Source of the DNA: Micrasema longulum
Taxonomy: Eukaryota > Arthropoda > Insecta > Trichoptera > Brachycentridae
Reading direction: 5' to 3'
Assembly (NCBI GenBank): GCA_022494885.1
Contig: JAGVSM010004264.1
Coordinates: forward strand, 29,017-93,016
Length of the DNA: 64,000 nt
The notes under the pieces are model-generated. The model searched no databases, was not told where the DNA came from, and saw only the letters and a list, made by a program, of their open reading frames with translations. The stretch's first letter is position 1. The number at the start of each line of letters is the position of its first letter. Shown in pieces: positions 40,327-51,590 of the stretch. Position numbers and translations under genes: made by a program.

Positions 40327-41410
40327 CAATTCAAGCGTTTCATCGCAAAAGTTAATAAGTAGGTCTAATAAATATGTACCTATTTTTTTTTTAAGTATCG
40401 AATGACAATTTTCTCTATAGATGTACATAAATAAATGTAAAATATTACAATAATAATATTATTTATGACAAATAAAATGATTACAACACTTTTTAAGGGC
40501 TTGATTCTTTTTGGAAGCCACCAAATCTGTGTATCCGACCCGTCGGACCTATAACAGGGCCACGGATAGTAGCGAGAATCCCCATTCGGTATTCATAGAG
40601 AGAGGAAAAGGGACGAGACCATAGGATGTGTTTAGATGTTTAGAAGATCGATGGGGAAGATCAAAAAATGGAGGCAATAACCCACGAATTCAAATGTCAT
40701 GTTAATACATGCGCTTGTAACGTATGTATTCAATTATAGGTACGACATTGGTTTTCTGATCAACTTTTTTATCGGTGTCTTCCACCCTTTAGGCTGTAGA
40801 TGTATTATAATATTTCAGGGGTGTTTCCCTGTATGTACATATGTATATTCAGTGAAACAAGAGAAGCATCTGTTATTGTTTCTGGGGTGGCATAAGATGA
40901 TTTATAGTTGAAGAAGAAAAATGCGGTTAACGTCTTAAATGTAATTCATCATAGCGTTTCTTGGTTTTCACTCACAACTCACAATACATTCATTCATCAA
41001 CACGAACACAGCACTCACACATTCTCACCAAAGCACCTCACGTAATCTGGGGTGAACGGGGACAGGATTTAATGTTTTTAGCATCATAAATCGACCAATT
41101 CGAGGAATACAAATGTTTACTCTATGCTTTTTTTGGGCACATGACTTCTCTATTCACCAAATAAGATGGAATAATTGAACACAGAGAAAATATAAAAAAA
41201 TATTTGTAGTAGGGACAAGTAGAAGGGTGAATTAATGGTAGATCGATTTTTATAGCGAAAAAAATAAAACTTATTTTTACTAAATTAGTAAACAAGAGAA
41301 TATAACAAGAAATATTATATTTATTAAGAGATAATAACAAAGGTGGGAAGGCGAAAATTGCTTATAAAATAAAACAGGTAAAAAATCAATTATCATTTGA
41401 AAATACATTT
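40327..41410. other. No recognised gene
   Basis: AT-rich apart from 40530-40640 (ACCCGTCGGACCTATAACAG). ORFs of 70-72 codons lack motifs. No repeat match inside the window. Confidence 0.45.
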
Positions 41411-41671
41411 TGTCGGCCTCACGGTGTAACGGTCAGCGCGTTTGCCTACCATGCAAGAGGTCTCGGGTTCGATTCCCGACATGGTCGACATGAAATATTT
41501 ATTTAAAAAGTTGTTCTTACACTAGAATATTTCATAGTCCCTGGACTGGTACCCGAATCGTAAGACTGATCACCTTACCTTCACGTAACAAAAATGATCA
41601 AGATACACTGCGATTTGTGTACCAATGCAGTGCCCTATGCACCATTAGGTGCGGAAAGGGAATGATGATGA
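41411..41671 (+). mobile_element. SINE B, best-preserved copy
   Basis: TGTCGGCCTCACGGTGTAAC, CATGCAAGAGGTCTCGGG, GGTTCGATTCCCGACATGG, TATTTCATAGTCCCTGGACT, AATGATCAAGATACACTGCG, CAATGCAGTGCCCTATGCAC, and the end AAAGGGAATGATGATGA. It can serve as the reference for the family: tRNA-like head about 75 bp, body about 170 bp, short ATG-type end. Confidence 0.9.
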
Positions 41672-41689
41672 AATGTGCTTTTTATATTT

Positions 41690-42240
41690 TAGTTTTTTAT
41701 TTATTTTATTCAGTTCTATGATAAACGTAGTCTAATATATATTTACAACACAATATTTACATCTATACTTATTCTAACATTATATATCACTATCAACACT
41801 TACTATCCTAATTTATAATATTCAAACTATTCAATATTTACACTTATGTATATTCACTATTTACAATATATGTAACCTAGTATTTTTTACATACATACTC
41901 TTTACATTTAATTTGAAATATATTTACATTTTTTTATGCTTTCTGGCATTTTCTAAATCAACTGTATTCCCTTGTACATAAGGTAGTTCTGGGACATTAC
42001 TTTTAAATTATTTTTAGATCCTCTTCTTGCATAGTTATGAAAGAACTCATTATTTTTTAGTTTGAAAATATCTCAGAACAATTTCTTTAATAATTTTGTA
42101 ATTTCATTAGCAACATTGAATTGGATTCTTTGATCAATTGTCATAACATCTAGAAGTCGAATAATTTTCTTAACTTTTATCCTTCTCTCACATCTTAATA
42201 TTATCCTCATCGCTTTTTTGGTATTATTTGGAGTCTCTGT
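41690..42240 (-). mobile_element. LINE Q, 3' end, copy 2
   Basis: DNA match to 31985-32600: GTAGTCTAATATATATTTAC, CCCTTGTACATAAGGTAGTT, TTCTGGGACATTACTTTT, CAACATTGAATTGGATTCTT, TTAATATTATCCTCATCGCT. Small deletions break the ORF, which is open in copy 1. Confidence 0.85.
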
Positions 42241-42483
42241 CGATAAACATTTTCATTGCACGCCTCATAAAGATTGGGTCTTTGCAAACTTTTATATAAA
42301 TGGTAGCTTGTCCCTATTCATCCCAAAACAAGATTAAATCATTAACCTGGCAATTATATCAGTACAAATAAATTTCTAGTAAGATTTTTTTGCTTACAAA
42401 CAAAACATGAGCCCTCTACATAAAATTCTTCTTTGTAATACGACTTTGAAAATATGATATCAATCGATTTACAACCGAAGTTC

Positions 42484-42733
42484 ATCATCAATATCATCAT
42501 CATCGTTCCCTTTCCGCACCTAATGGTGCATAGGGCACTGCATTGATCATTTTTGTTACATGAAGGTAAGATGATCAGTCTTACGCTTAAGGTACCAGTC
42601 CAGGGACTATGAAATATTCTAGTGTGAAAACACCCTTTTAACTAAATATTTCATATCAACCGTGTCGGGAATCGAACCCGAGACCTCTTGCATGGCAGGC
42701 CAACGAGCTGACCATTACACCACGAGGCCAACA
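42484..42733 (-). mobile_element. SINE B, near full-length
   Basis: Reads (ATC)n, GTTCCCTTTCCGCACCTAAT, then a deletion after GGGCACTGCATTG, then TCTTACGCTTAAGGTACCAG, GTGTCGGGAATCGAACCCGA and ATTACACCACGAGGCCAACA, all on plus, hence minus orientation. The missing piece is about 20 bp of the body. Confidence 0.85.
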
Positions 42734-43344
42734 ATCGAAGTTAGGTGATGTCAAATGGCAATAAATAACTTCGATCTTCAAAAATTTCTGAATTTCGTTT
42801 TGTTAAACAGTATTTATATTTATGAGTATTTACAGATAAGGAAATTTTTTTTTATTTTTTTTATTTTTTTTTTTTTTTTTTTTTCTTTTATTCAGGAAAC
42901 ATACAGTACAGTTACAAAGTTAAATGTTTTACACAATTAAACTTAATTCTAATGGACCAGTGAAGTTTCCATATTATAAGGCAATTATATGTAAGGTTAA
43001 TTATGAACGTATAAAAAAGAGAAGAAAAAAGAAAAACATAAATGAAAGTTGTTTAAAAATCAAAATTTAAGTGAAAAAAAAGATATTTTAAAGTTTGTAG
43101 TTTGTAGTGAGAATTTACAAATGGAAATAATATTAAAGATGAAGAAAATTTGTAAGTGTAATTAAAAATTGAAATAAAGAATGAAAAACGTGTTTTTTTA
43201 AAGGAATAATCCGCTAAACCTTTATTTTAGAGGCTTGTCAGCAGGTTGGGATGAGAGGACATAGAATAAAGTAATGAAAAATATACCCAGACCAGTTAAG
43301 AAAAAAAAGTTTCATGGATTTTTTTCTTGGATTTTGAAGAAAAA
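42734..43344. other. No gene; T-tract and AT-rich DNA
   Basis: A T-rich run lies at 42846-42890. The rest is A-rich; nothing else recognised. Confidence 0.5.
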
Positions 43345-43600
43345 TATTTTTTTTCTTTCTTCTTGCGGTGCCTTATCAGGTCCCCCCGACGTTGGCAATA
43401 ACTTTAGCAAAAACATCTCGATCCTGCGCTACTCCGCAGCCAGGACAACTGCTTATTTGATGTACCCGCCATAGTGATTCCTGGGAAAAGATGACCAGAG
43501 TGGTTTTCCGTTGCCTTCTCTGGTGGATTTTTCTGTCGGGGTCACCATCCCTTAGCTGGTTTATTCTTGTTTGGAGGCGCCAGAGACTCTTTCATCCCCT
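43345..43600 (-). mobile_element. Repeat G, copy 2 (RTE-like tail)
   Basis: Plus reading GGTGCCTTATCAGGTCCCCC, CGACGTTGGCAATAACTTTA, GTGATTCCTGGGAAAAGATG, TTCTGTCGGGGTCACCATCC and TTGGAGGCGCCAGAGACTCT is the reverse complement of 23200-23440. Confidence 0.75.
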
Positions 43601-43654
43601 TTTTTATTTAATCATTCATATTTTATTGATTATTGAGTACATGAAAATAACATT

Positions 43655-43835
43655 TTTATATGTATAAATTGTATGTGTTTATTTGATATGTAATATATAT
43701 TTTCTTTACTAACTTTGTATACTATGTGGAAATCTGTTATTAGTTCTGAGTTTATACACTATATCTGTTTGTTTATTAAAAATATGTATGTAGAACTCTT
43801 GATTTCCCTAATAAAATAGAAATAAAATAAATAGA
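43655..43835 (+). repeat. Repeat I (LINE-like 3' UTR), copy 1
   Basis: Shares with 55385-55540 TGATATGTAATATATATTTT, TTTCTTTACTAACTTTGT, GTGGAAATCTGTTATTAGTT and TGAGTTTATACACTAT, ending in AATAAAATAGAAATAAAATA. Confidence 0.65.
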
Positions 43836-44299
43836 AATTTTTGTGCAACAATATACACACACGTGTGCACTAATTTTCACAACTAATGTCTAAAACATAT
43901 TTTACATTTGCAAAGAAACCGATTTATGTATATTTTATGTATTTCTGTGGATATATGTCATTCGTTTCGTCCTCTGTATATTTGTTTTGTTTTCTAGTTT
44001 AATTGTTCTATTTTTTCATATGTATTACTGTTGATATCCGCAATAATAAAATATAAAAAAAGCTAGTTCCAAGCATTAGCAACGTATTGTGTAAGTATGA
44101 AAGTGTTTTGATTTTCCCAATATTTCCTGTAGCAGATGTTCGTAAAATAACTTGATAATTGAACTTTTTTACAGTAAAAGAAAATATCTAGCTCTTGATG
44201 AAGAAAACTTGGTAAAAAATATCAAATTCGCTAAAATTTGACTTGGTCAGCTTTCATCGTATGCTTTTATTTTGTTTATTTATTCCTGAAAATTTTTAA
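43836..44299. other. AT-rich, no gene
   Basis: A short ACACACACGTGTGCAC palindrome lies at 43855-43870; nothing else. Confidence 0.5.
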
Positions 44300-44362
44300 A
44301 GCGCCATTTTTATGAAAATCACCTCAAGGGCGCTGTACAATAAACATCTTAACACGCCCTGC
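44300..44362 (-). repeat. Orphan CR1-type tail, inverted
   Basis: TAAAGCGCCATTTTTATGAA and ATCACCTCAAGGGCGCTGTA are the reverse complement of the tail at 9283-9358. There is no LINE ORF to its right. Confidence 0.75.
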
Positions 44363-45104
44363 AGCATAGGCGGTTGGGATTTTAGTTCCCCCTTTCCAAT
44401 AGATTATTTTTAATTTTTAAAAATACAGCTCCAAAGCTAGCTATAAGCATGTCTTGCAGCTACAGAGCGTACGGACGAAGTTTTTTTAGTAAAAAATAAA
44501 TGAATTTAAGAAAAACTTTTACAGATTTAAATTTAATTTACATGACATGAAAGCTAATATTATCAAACACCTTGCAGCTACAAAGCGCATGGACGAATGG
44601 AATTCTAGCAAAATGAAAATGATTTCTAAAAAGTTATTTCAAAAAGTGGCTCACGTTATTTTCTATTTATTAAAAAAAAAAAAAAAAATAATCTTAAAAT
44701 AAAGCACTGATAGAAATATTCTTATGTGTGCTCTTTTAATTATAACAATGTACTTATTTTTCTTTCATATGTTATTTAACACATATTTCTTAACTTTCTG
44801 TTTGAATTTTGTTTTGTTTTCTTCATTATTGTTTTTTCCCATTCTTTGTAACGGTGTTTAAATTTTGTGACATCGCTTTTTTTTAATGGGAGTCTAATTT
44901 TTAATCCTTTTTATAGTATTGTGATCATGTTCATATTGGGTTTTATCATTTGAGTAAAAAGTTTAGTATTATACACATACATCAACGTATTGAAAAATGT
45001 TCTTTGCTTAAAAATGTTAGTACTTTTAATTCTTATCACATCAAATTTCCACTTGTGTATCAGTTTATCTTAGTCTCCTCAATAAAATAAAATCTTTCAA
45101 ACTT
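44363..45104. other. AT-rich, no gene
   Basis: GTCTTGCAGCTACAGAGCG (44451) and CACCTTGCAGCTACAAAGCG (44569) mark an about 118-bp diverged tandem pair. No coding content. Confidence 0.5.
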
Positions 45105-45690
45105 AAATAACGCATATTATAAATGTTATATTTGTAGCACTAACTTTGTAGTTATCCATTATAATTTAATATATAAAAACAACTTTATTTTTAACCGCTT
45201 ATTTTTTATTTTGATTTCATTCCCAGCATTATATTTAAAAAACATCGATAAGATAAAAATTTATTAGTTAAGTATACCTTGATAAAGAAGCTTGTGTAGT
45301 TTTGAAACCGGTTGAAATAAAATAAATAAAACAACTTTGTTTTAACCACTAGTTTTTAATGTTTTTTTCACCGATCGATTTCAAAGCAAACAAGCTTCTT
45401 CGTCAAGGTTTACTCCTGTCTAGCTTCGAAAATATTCATCTTAAATTACCACCCTTTTAGGGAAAAAAAGACTTGATTACTTGGCTCCACGTGTAGCATT
45501 TAGCAAACATAAAAAAAAATGAATAGGAAATAATGCATTAGTTACGTAAACCTTGATGAAAAAGCTTGTTTGTTTTGAAACCGGTCGGTGAAAAAAAAAA
45601 ATTGTGATTATGAACAAAGTTGTTTTATTTATTTAATTATAATGAATAACTACAAAGTTAGTGCTTCAAATATAAATTCATGTTTTTATT
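45105..45690. repeat. Foldback H, with inner palindrome
   Basis: The outer arms are ATTTGTAGCACTAACTTTGT, AGTTATCCATTATAATTTAA (left) and TAATTATAATGAATAACTAC, AAAGTTAGTGCTTCAAAT (right). Inside, AACCTTGATGAAAAAGCTTG, TTTGAAACCGGTCGGTG and its inverse (CACCGATCGATTTCAAAGC, AAGCTTCTTCGTCAAGG) form a second stem. The same outer arm occurs at 58440-58525. Confidence 0.75.
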
Positions 45691-46459
45691 TGTTTTATTT
45701 TCACGCATATTTATTTACATTTACGTATATAAACCGCCCTCTTTTCATCGTGTACTAGTTGTCAAGTAAAACATAATACTTTCAGACAAACATAAATAAC
45801 AAAACACAATTTCCTTACAACGTTGTCCTGTCTCATCAGCCACCCGCTACCTACCCCCCCTTCCTACGGCACGGGGTCACTCCGCCCGTGGGAGTGAAAA
45901 ACAGGAAATTACAGATGTTTTACTTGTTACCCCTATTAACGGGGTGAAAAATGACTCACGGGGTGGGAGTGGAGCAATCGTCCGACGTGATTAGCCTGAC
46001 CAAGATTTCTTCAAACAAAAGCGGGACGATTACACGATTGTTTATTTTATTGTTGAAGGTAAACAATACGAATTAAGTTTTGATAATTACCTGTCTTCAA
46101 TAAAACAACATGATTTTAATATGACTTTTGACAATTAACAAGACGGTACGCTTAACGATCGTCTGTATTTATCTACCGATTGATTACAAAGCCGGCTCTT
46201 TTAATATTTCAAATTGGTACACTCAGAAAGATAGTAAAACAAGTGGAAAAAATATAATAACTATTTTTTTTATAGTGACAACATTTTATACGCATAGATA
46301 GTCTAATTTTTTCATATTATTTTTTTAAAGGCAATCGACAGGCTGAAATAAGCCCTAACAGATTTGCAATAATGAGTAATACTTAATCTAAACAGTCTTA
46401 AAGTCTAAAAATCAATTTAAATTCACAAAAGGTAAAATTAACAAAAGGTGTAATAAATA
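45691..46459. other. No recognised gene
   Basis: 45825-46000 is G+C-richer, with CCTACGGCACGGGGTCACTC and TTAACGGGGTGAAAAATGAC. No motif or ORF. The remainder is AT-rich. Confidence 0.45.
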
Positions 46460-46850
46460 TGGCACAATCTAGGCAGACATGGCAAGTATGTCATCGCGAG
46501 TCAAATGTGACAACACCGCTTCCTTCTTGAATGCCTGCCCTTGTTGTAGGAACACATCGACAGTACCGTTTAATGAGATTTCGTTCACTGTTCTGAGAAT
46601 CCTTGACAGAGAGGAAAAGAATCCGATGTTAGTTTTATAATTTCCCACAGCAAAGACAGGATTGATACGCGAGTTACGGCGAGGTACATTAAGATTTATC
46701 TGAGCTAGAATATCTCATGGGCATCTATACAGTTAAATATTAAACCCTTAAATGTTAATAGAACAGAATCGAGGAACATTATTTTTAACATCTATGCATT
46801 CGTTTTCTAAACTGGCAGTTATAGTCGAGGCTCAGATCTGGTTGCGATGC
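46460..46850 (-). mobile_element. CR1/jockey-like LINE, C-terminal fragment
   Basis: The minus strand reads ILAQINLNVPRRNSRINPVF, AVGNYKTNIGFFSSLSRILR, TVNEISLNGTVDVF and QAFKKEAVLSHL without a stop over about 70 codons, though no ATG opens the frame. 'LL..I...VPRR..R....F.....TN.......R......' is the LINE C-terminal signature. Upstream frames (FNCIDAHEI) are shifted. Confidence 0.75.
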
Positions 46851-46917
46851 GCGGGCTGCCATTGCACATATCTTTCGTTTACAACACCACATCAGACTTA
46901 AAATATTATTAAACTTA

Positions 46918-47112
46918 GAGCCATACTCATAAACTTGGCATAAAGTTACACTTAAGTATAGTGATATAATAAGTATGGAAAAAAAAAAAAAAAAATAAGT
47001 ATGGAAATGCCATCTTTATTCTACCACTATAAAAAGGATGGTTTTCTCATCGGAGTTATACCACTATACTTAGGAGTAACTTTACGCCGAGTTTATTAGT
47101 AATGCCTTATTG
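46918..47112. repeat. Hairpin (MITE-like) between two divergent LINE ends
   Basis: Left: CATACTCATAAACTTGGCAT, AAAGTTACACTTAAGTATAG. Right: CTATACTTAGGAGTAACTTT, ACGCCGAGTTTATTAGTAAT. The arms are about 43 bp with few mismatches. The loop holds an A-tract and AATAAGTATGGAAA duplicated on both sides of it. Confidence 0.75.
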
Positions 47113-47142
47113 TTTAGAGTGTAATTTGACAAAATATTTAGA

Positions 47143-47440
47143 AATGCAGAGGCAGTATTTTTGGTCAGTAGCCGCCTGTGCTTCAGCACAACTCGGCGTA
47201 TCATGTTGGGTATGAGCTTTCTCTATAAAGTTGTTAATAACCTAATCGATATCCCAGAAATTGTTAGAAGCATTTCATATCGAGTCCCTGTCGGTAGAAC
47301 TCGTCATTCTGTGCTCACAGACTAATTATATGAAGAATAGCACTCTTCAAAGAATACAGACTACCTGTAGTGACAGTTTTAGTGACATCGACATATTACA
47401 CTGTAAATCAGGCCCGTTAAATACATTTTAAATTTGTCTC
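47143..47440 (+). mobile_element. CR1/jockey-like LINE, C-terminal fragment
   Basis: Reads SRRLCFSTTRRIMLGMSFLY, KVVNNLIDIPEIVRSISYRV and PVGRTRHSVLTD, then a stop and shifted frames to about 47440. It covers the same protein region as the minus-strand fragment at 46460-46850 (L..I...VP.....R) but with different residues. Confidence 0.7.
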
Positions 47441-47523
47441 CTGCATAACTTTTAACTTTTACTTTTACATACATCTACCACCTGTATCTAATGAATGGTT
47501 GGTTGTGAATTTTTAGTAATTAA

Positions 47524-48515
47524 TATTAATTTTTATTTATTTATTTTATTTATGCTTTATAAAGTTAGTTTATAACATCTTAAGAACTAATATAAACTTT
47601 TAATAATATTACAGTTTTTTTTATTAGAATTTCTCAATAACATATATTTTTTAATTAATTTGAAATATATCATTTTTTTCTATTTCCTTTATTTCTTCAG
47701 GTAGCTCATTGTACAGCTTCAATCCCTTGTACGATGAGTTTTGAGATTCTGTTTTTTTCCTCATTGGTAATCTTTTTTTTTTACCCCTTGTTTCATATGT
47801 ATGACATTGTTGGTTAAATTTTATTATTGTTTTTATTTTATTCATCCCCTTAATTATTTTATGCATAAAAATTGCCACATTATATTTAATTTGTTGCTTT
47901 ACTGTGAGCAAGCCCATTTCTTTGTGTATTCTTTCTGCATTAGAATATATATTTATTTTGAGTATAATCCTCATTGCCTTATTTTGAAAAATTTGTACAT
48001 TTTGAATTTCTCCTTCATTATATAAAAAAAGAATGGAAGAACAGTAATTTATGTGTGGACATATTATTGTTTTATATATAAGAATACTACTTTTTAAATC
48101 TATTACATTTCGTAATCTTCCCACAAATAATTTATGTTTTTAATTTTATTGAGTATGTTTTTTAAAATTAAAATATCTATCCAAGTAGACCGCGAGATAC
48201 TTTATTTCGTCCACATAATTTATATTCAAATTATTAATATTGATTTCGTAACCCTGGAGTATTATTTTTTTCCCAATATTCTTATATTTTGTTTTTGATA
48301 CATTTAATTTCGATTTATTTACTTTTAACCATTTTGATATATTTCCTAAATCGTAATTAAGTTTATTTATCACTGTATCATAATTATCTCCTGATATGTA
48401 AACTAGTGCATCATCGGCAAAAAGTTGGATTTTACAATATTTTTGAGATTTACCGATGTCATTTATGTATATGCCTTGGGGTACTCCTAAATTATTTTCT
48501 ATCGTTCATGGAAGC
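47524..48515 (-). mobile_element. LINE related to Q: reverse transcriptase from FADD box to end, plus 3' UTR
   Basis: The minus strand gives NNLGVPQG then directly IYINDIGKSQ (a deletion where SxLGPLLF normally lies), QLFADDALVYISGDN (FADD at 48410-48421), NISKWLKVNKSKLNVSKTKY, IKYLAVYLDRYFNFKKHTQ. A frameshift follows near 48140, then the 157-codon ORF 47651-48124 with ICPHINYCSSILFLYNEGEI, QNKAMRIILKINIYSNAERI, KYNVAIFMHKIIKGM and YKGLKLYNELPEEIKEIEK. The domain order is complete from motif 4 on; the N-terminal endonuclease is absent. The UTR ends in an ATTTATTTATTT tail at about 47524. Confidence 0.9.
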
Positions 48516-50086
48516 AGAGAGAGAGAGGAGGAGAGTAAAGTTGGAACTATACCATGTCTTCTTTTACTGTACTTTTTATTTAATTTTCATAATAATTTTT
48601 AAAATATTTTTTTTAAAGTTTTTTTTCCCTCTCCTGTTTTCATAATAAATTAATGTGAAATTTGTTATTGATCTAACTTTTAATTTTTTTTTTCTTGTAC
48701 CTTGTGTTTGAGTACTGAATGATTTAAAAAAAATAAGGCTCATTTCACATGTATCATTCTTATCCATACGACACGGTAAAATTAGAGTGGGTGGATACTT
48801 ATTTAAAAATAAAAAGAAAAAATTTGCTAAATGAATGTAACAATCTATAATTTATTTAAAAATAAAAAAAAACACGTCATTTTATCGTGCGGTGAGAATT
48901 TTGACTGAGGTGTGAAAACGGCCACTCTCATAAAAAAAGCGGTCTGTCCCACTTAAAAATAAGTCGTAGGGTCACCTGCGTTACGATGGACTTTCATTTG
49001 TTTTCATATTTTGGAAAATAAGTTTTCCGTCTGTCTAAATGTGATGGAACAGTCGTTGTGTTTCGCTCTCGTGTTAAATGGATTGGGTTCTTCCTTGTCC
49101 GTCCCGATGCGCGCTCGTAATGAAAGTAATTCCAAGTCTTAATTGATATTCGGGAGAGTGATTGAATGCTATTAATGTACATTATTAGGAATAATGGGCT
49201 CTGGTGATCCGCTAAGCTGTCTGTTGAATGCGATGATTTATAACAGATATTAGCGGGACAATCGTATTTATTGTTTTTCTTTGTTCATCTTACCGCACCT
49301 TGTTTCTTTGACCGCAGGCGTTCATTTGACCCCACTTTACTCTATTGCAGAATAATTAAAAATGCTAATTCTATATCGTCAGTGTAATGGTAAAACCTTC
49401 TAAATGCATTATTGACTGTACTGAGAAAAATCGCTGAAAATGGTTTACTCGAAAATTATTTTTTTACATAATTTGGACATGATAATGTCCAAATTCGTTA
49501 AACTATCTTAGTTCCTTTAAATTTTTCAATGGATGAGGTTTCGATTTTTTAAATTTTGAAATGGTTTTTGCCAGAAAACATTTTTAAAAAAACAAGCATT
49601 GTGATATGATTACTTTGAAACTGAAACTCTAAGAATTTAGAGGCTTTTATTCATTTAATAATTCATTTCAAATTACATTTGTATACATAAGTACTACATG
49701 TTATGGCTTTTTAGGCAGTGATAAGCCATAATAATTAACATCAATAAAATACAAAGTAAATTTAAATAATAAATAATTATGTACGTATGAAACGATATAT
49801 ATTTTTTTTTGGAAGTTAACCGCCTCGATATGTACAGATAAATATAGCGTTCATAATCGCGGCACAGGACAACGAGAGTTCGCAGGTGTGAAGAAGAGGC
49901 AATTTCCAATATATTTTGTGTTTTGTTTATGGTTGACTTAAAAATCATTCAGTGCGCTATCTAGAACACCATAAAGTTTTACATAGAGAACTGTATTCAT
50001 CATCCACCCGCCTAAGGCGAAAAGTTATCATACGGTTTATTATTTTCGGAATGACAAACAACCAATACGTATAATAAATGTTTTTT
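48516..50086. other. Long stretch without recognisable gene
   Basis: 48516-48960 is AT-rich (with GAGAGAGAGGAGGAGAG at 48518). 48960-49340 is less AT-rich, with no ORF over 62 codons and no repeat partner here; single-copy-looking. 49350-50086 is AT-rich. The 84-codon minus ORF at 49694-49948 has no motif. Confidence 0.4.
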
Positions 50087-50346
50087 TGTCAGCCTCGTGG
50101 TGTAATGGTCAGCGCGTTTGCCTATCATGCAAGAGGTCTCGGATTTGATTGCGGACATGGTTGATATGAAATATTTATTTTAAATTGTGTTTAAACACTA
50201 GAATATTTCATTGCCTCCGGACGTACCTGAAGCGTAAAGCTGATCAACTTACCTTTACGTAACAAAAAATGATCAAGATACGCTGCAATTGGTGTACCAA
50301 TGCAATGCTCTATGCACCATTAAGTGCGGAAAGGTAATGATGATGT
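50087..50346 (+). mobile_element. SINE B, full-length, decayed B box
   Basis: TGTCAGCCTCGTGGTGTAAT, CATGCAAGAGGTCTCGG, a mutated B box (ATTTGATTGCGGACATGG), AGAATATTTCATTGCCTCCG, AATGATCAAGATACGCTGCA and the end GGTAATGATGATG. Confidence 0.85.
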
Positions 50347-51590
50347 TATACATATTAAAGGCCCCCAGTTCCAAAGATAGCTAAAGGGTACTTTCAGTAT
50401 TTTAATGCCATTTTACTCTCCTGATATGTAGAGACCCGTCTCAACCAATATGAGCATCGACCCCGAATTAAATTGTTTTTAAATTAAATTTAAAAATATA
50501 CGTTTGTATCGAAAACGGACAGGTTAGATCAACCAATCACAACGCTCCATTTACATCGGTTTCAATATGGCTGCCATGATTATTCTTGGTTAGATTTAGT
50601 GAGCTGTCACGAGTTTATTGTTTCGCAAAGTTTTTGCACTTATTAAAAAGTAAAACTACAGGAAGTGATATAAATTTGTCAAAAAATGCAAGAAAATATT
50701 CAAGATATAAATTCGAATCTTATAAGAAAACGAAAAATGAATTTGTCTTCATGGAAACATACTGCTTAGAAGAAAAAACTGTGAGTAAAGGAAAATATTT
50801 AACTTTTTAAATGTGATTTATAATGTTTTACGAAGTGTGCTATATTATTTAGATGTGTCCTAAACAAGAGTTCTACTTAAACTATAAGGAACAAATCACA
50901 CTTTTTTATGTCAGAGTCCAAATATTGTTAGGAACATGTCACATATATTACCTTTTGAAGCCAAATTAATATATATATAATATAATTAAGAATAGTCCAG
51001 AAAGAGCGCAGAATCATATTTGAATACATCGGACTGTGTCCAATAATTCCCCCACTATGCCCTACTTTCACCGCGCGCATTCGTGAGGTCACAGCGTAAT
51101 GTTGCTTGATGGGAAAAAAAAATCATAACACAAATGTAAGATTTAAAAAAAAAGATATCTCTTATTTTTTTAAAAAAATTTATTGTGCACACGGAAACAT
51201 TGATTGACACAACAGAGTAGATAAGTAAAGGGTCATTTAATAAGAGTGATTGAATTAATGAACTTTATACTTAAAATATAAAACAAATTTTATTGTACAT
51301 TAAACGGATATTTTTATATCATGTTAAATAATATTTGATGTTTTGAAGATAATGTCAATCAAATGTCCACCACAGAGTTGTTTAATCCAAGATCCAAGTT
51401 TTATTAATACTCTCATTTGATGAGCAAAGTAGGGTAAACAAATTTACTACCCTGGCAACACAAACGAAATTTCCATTTTGTTTCTTCGACAATCTGACAG
51501 ATGGAAATATAATTTAATTTTTAAGTAATGCATTTGTTATATACACATTCATTTGCTAATTACACATGAAATGTGATTGCAATGTATGTA
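50347..51590. other. No recognised gene
   Basis: The 74-codon plus ORF at 50586-50810 (starts MVRFSELSRVYCFAKFLHLL, ends with KGKYLTF) has a less AT-biased upstream region (50400-50580) and no known motif. A short host exon or chance ORF cannot be told apart. 50820-51590 is AT-rich except 51050-51110. Confidence 0.35.

Noticed and set aside
43340..43600. Coding exon suggested by higher G+C content
   Set aside because: It is the inverse of repeat G at 23200-23440.
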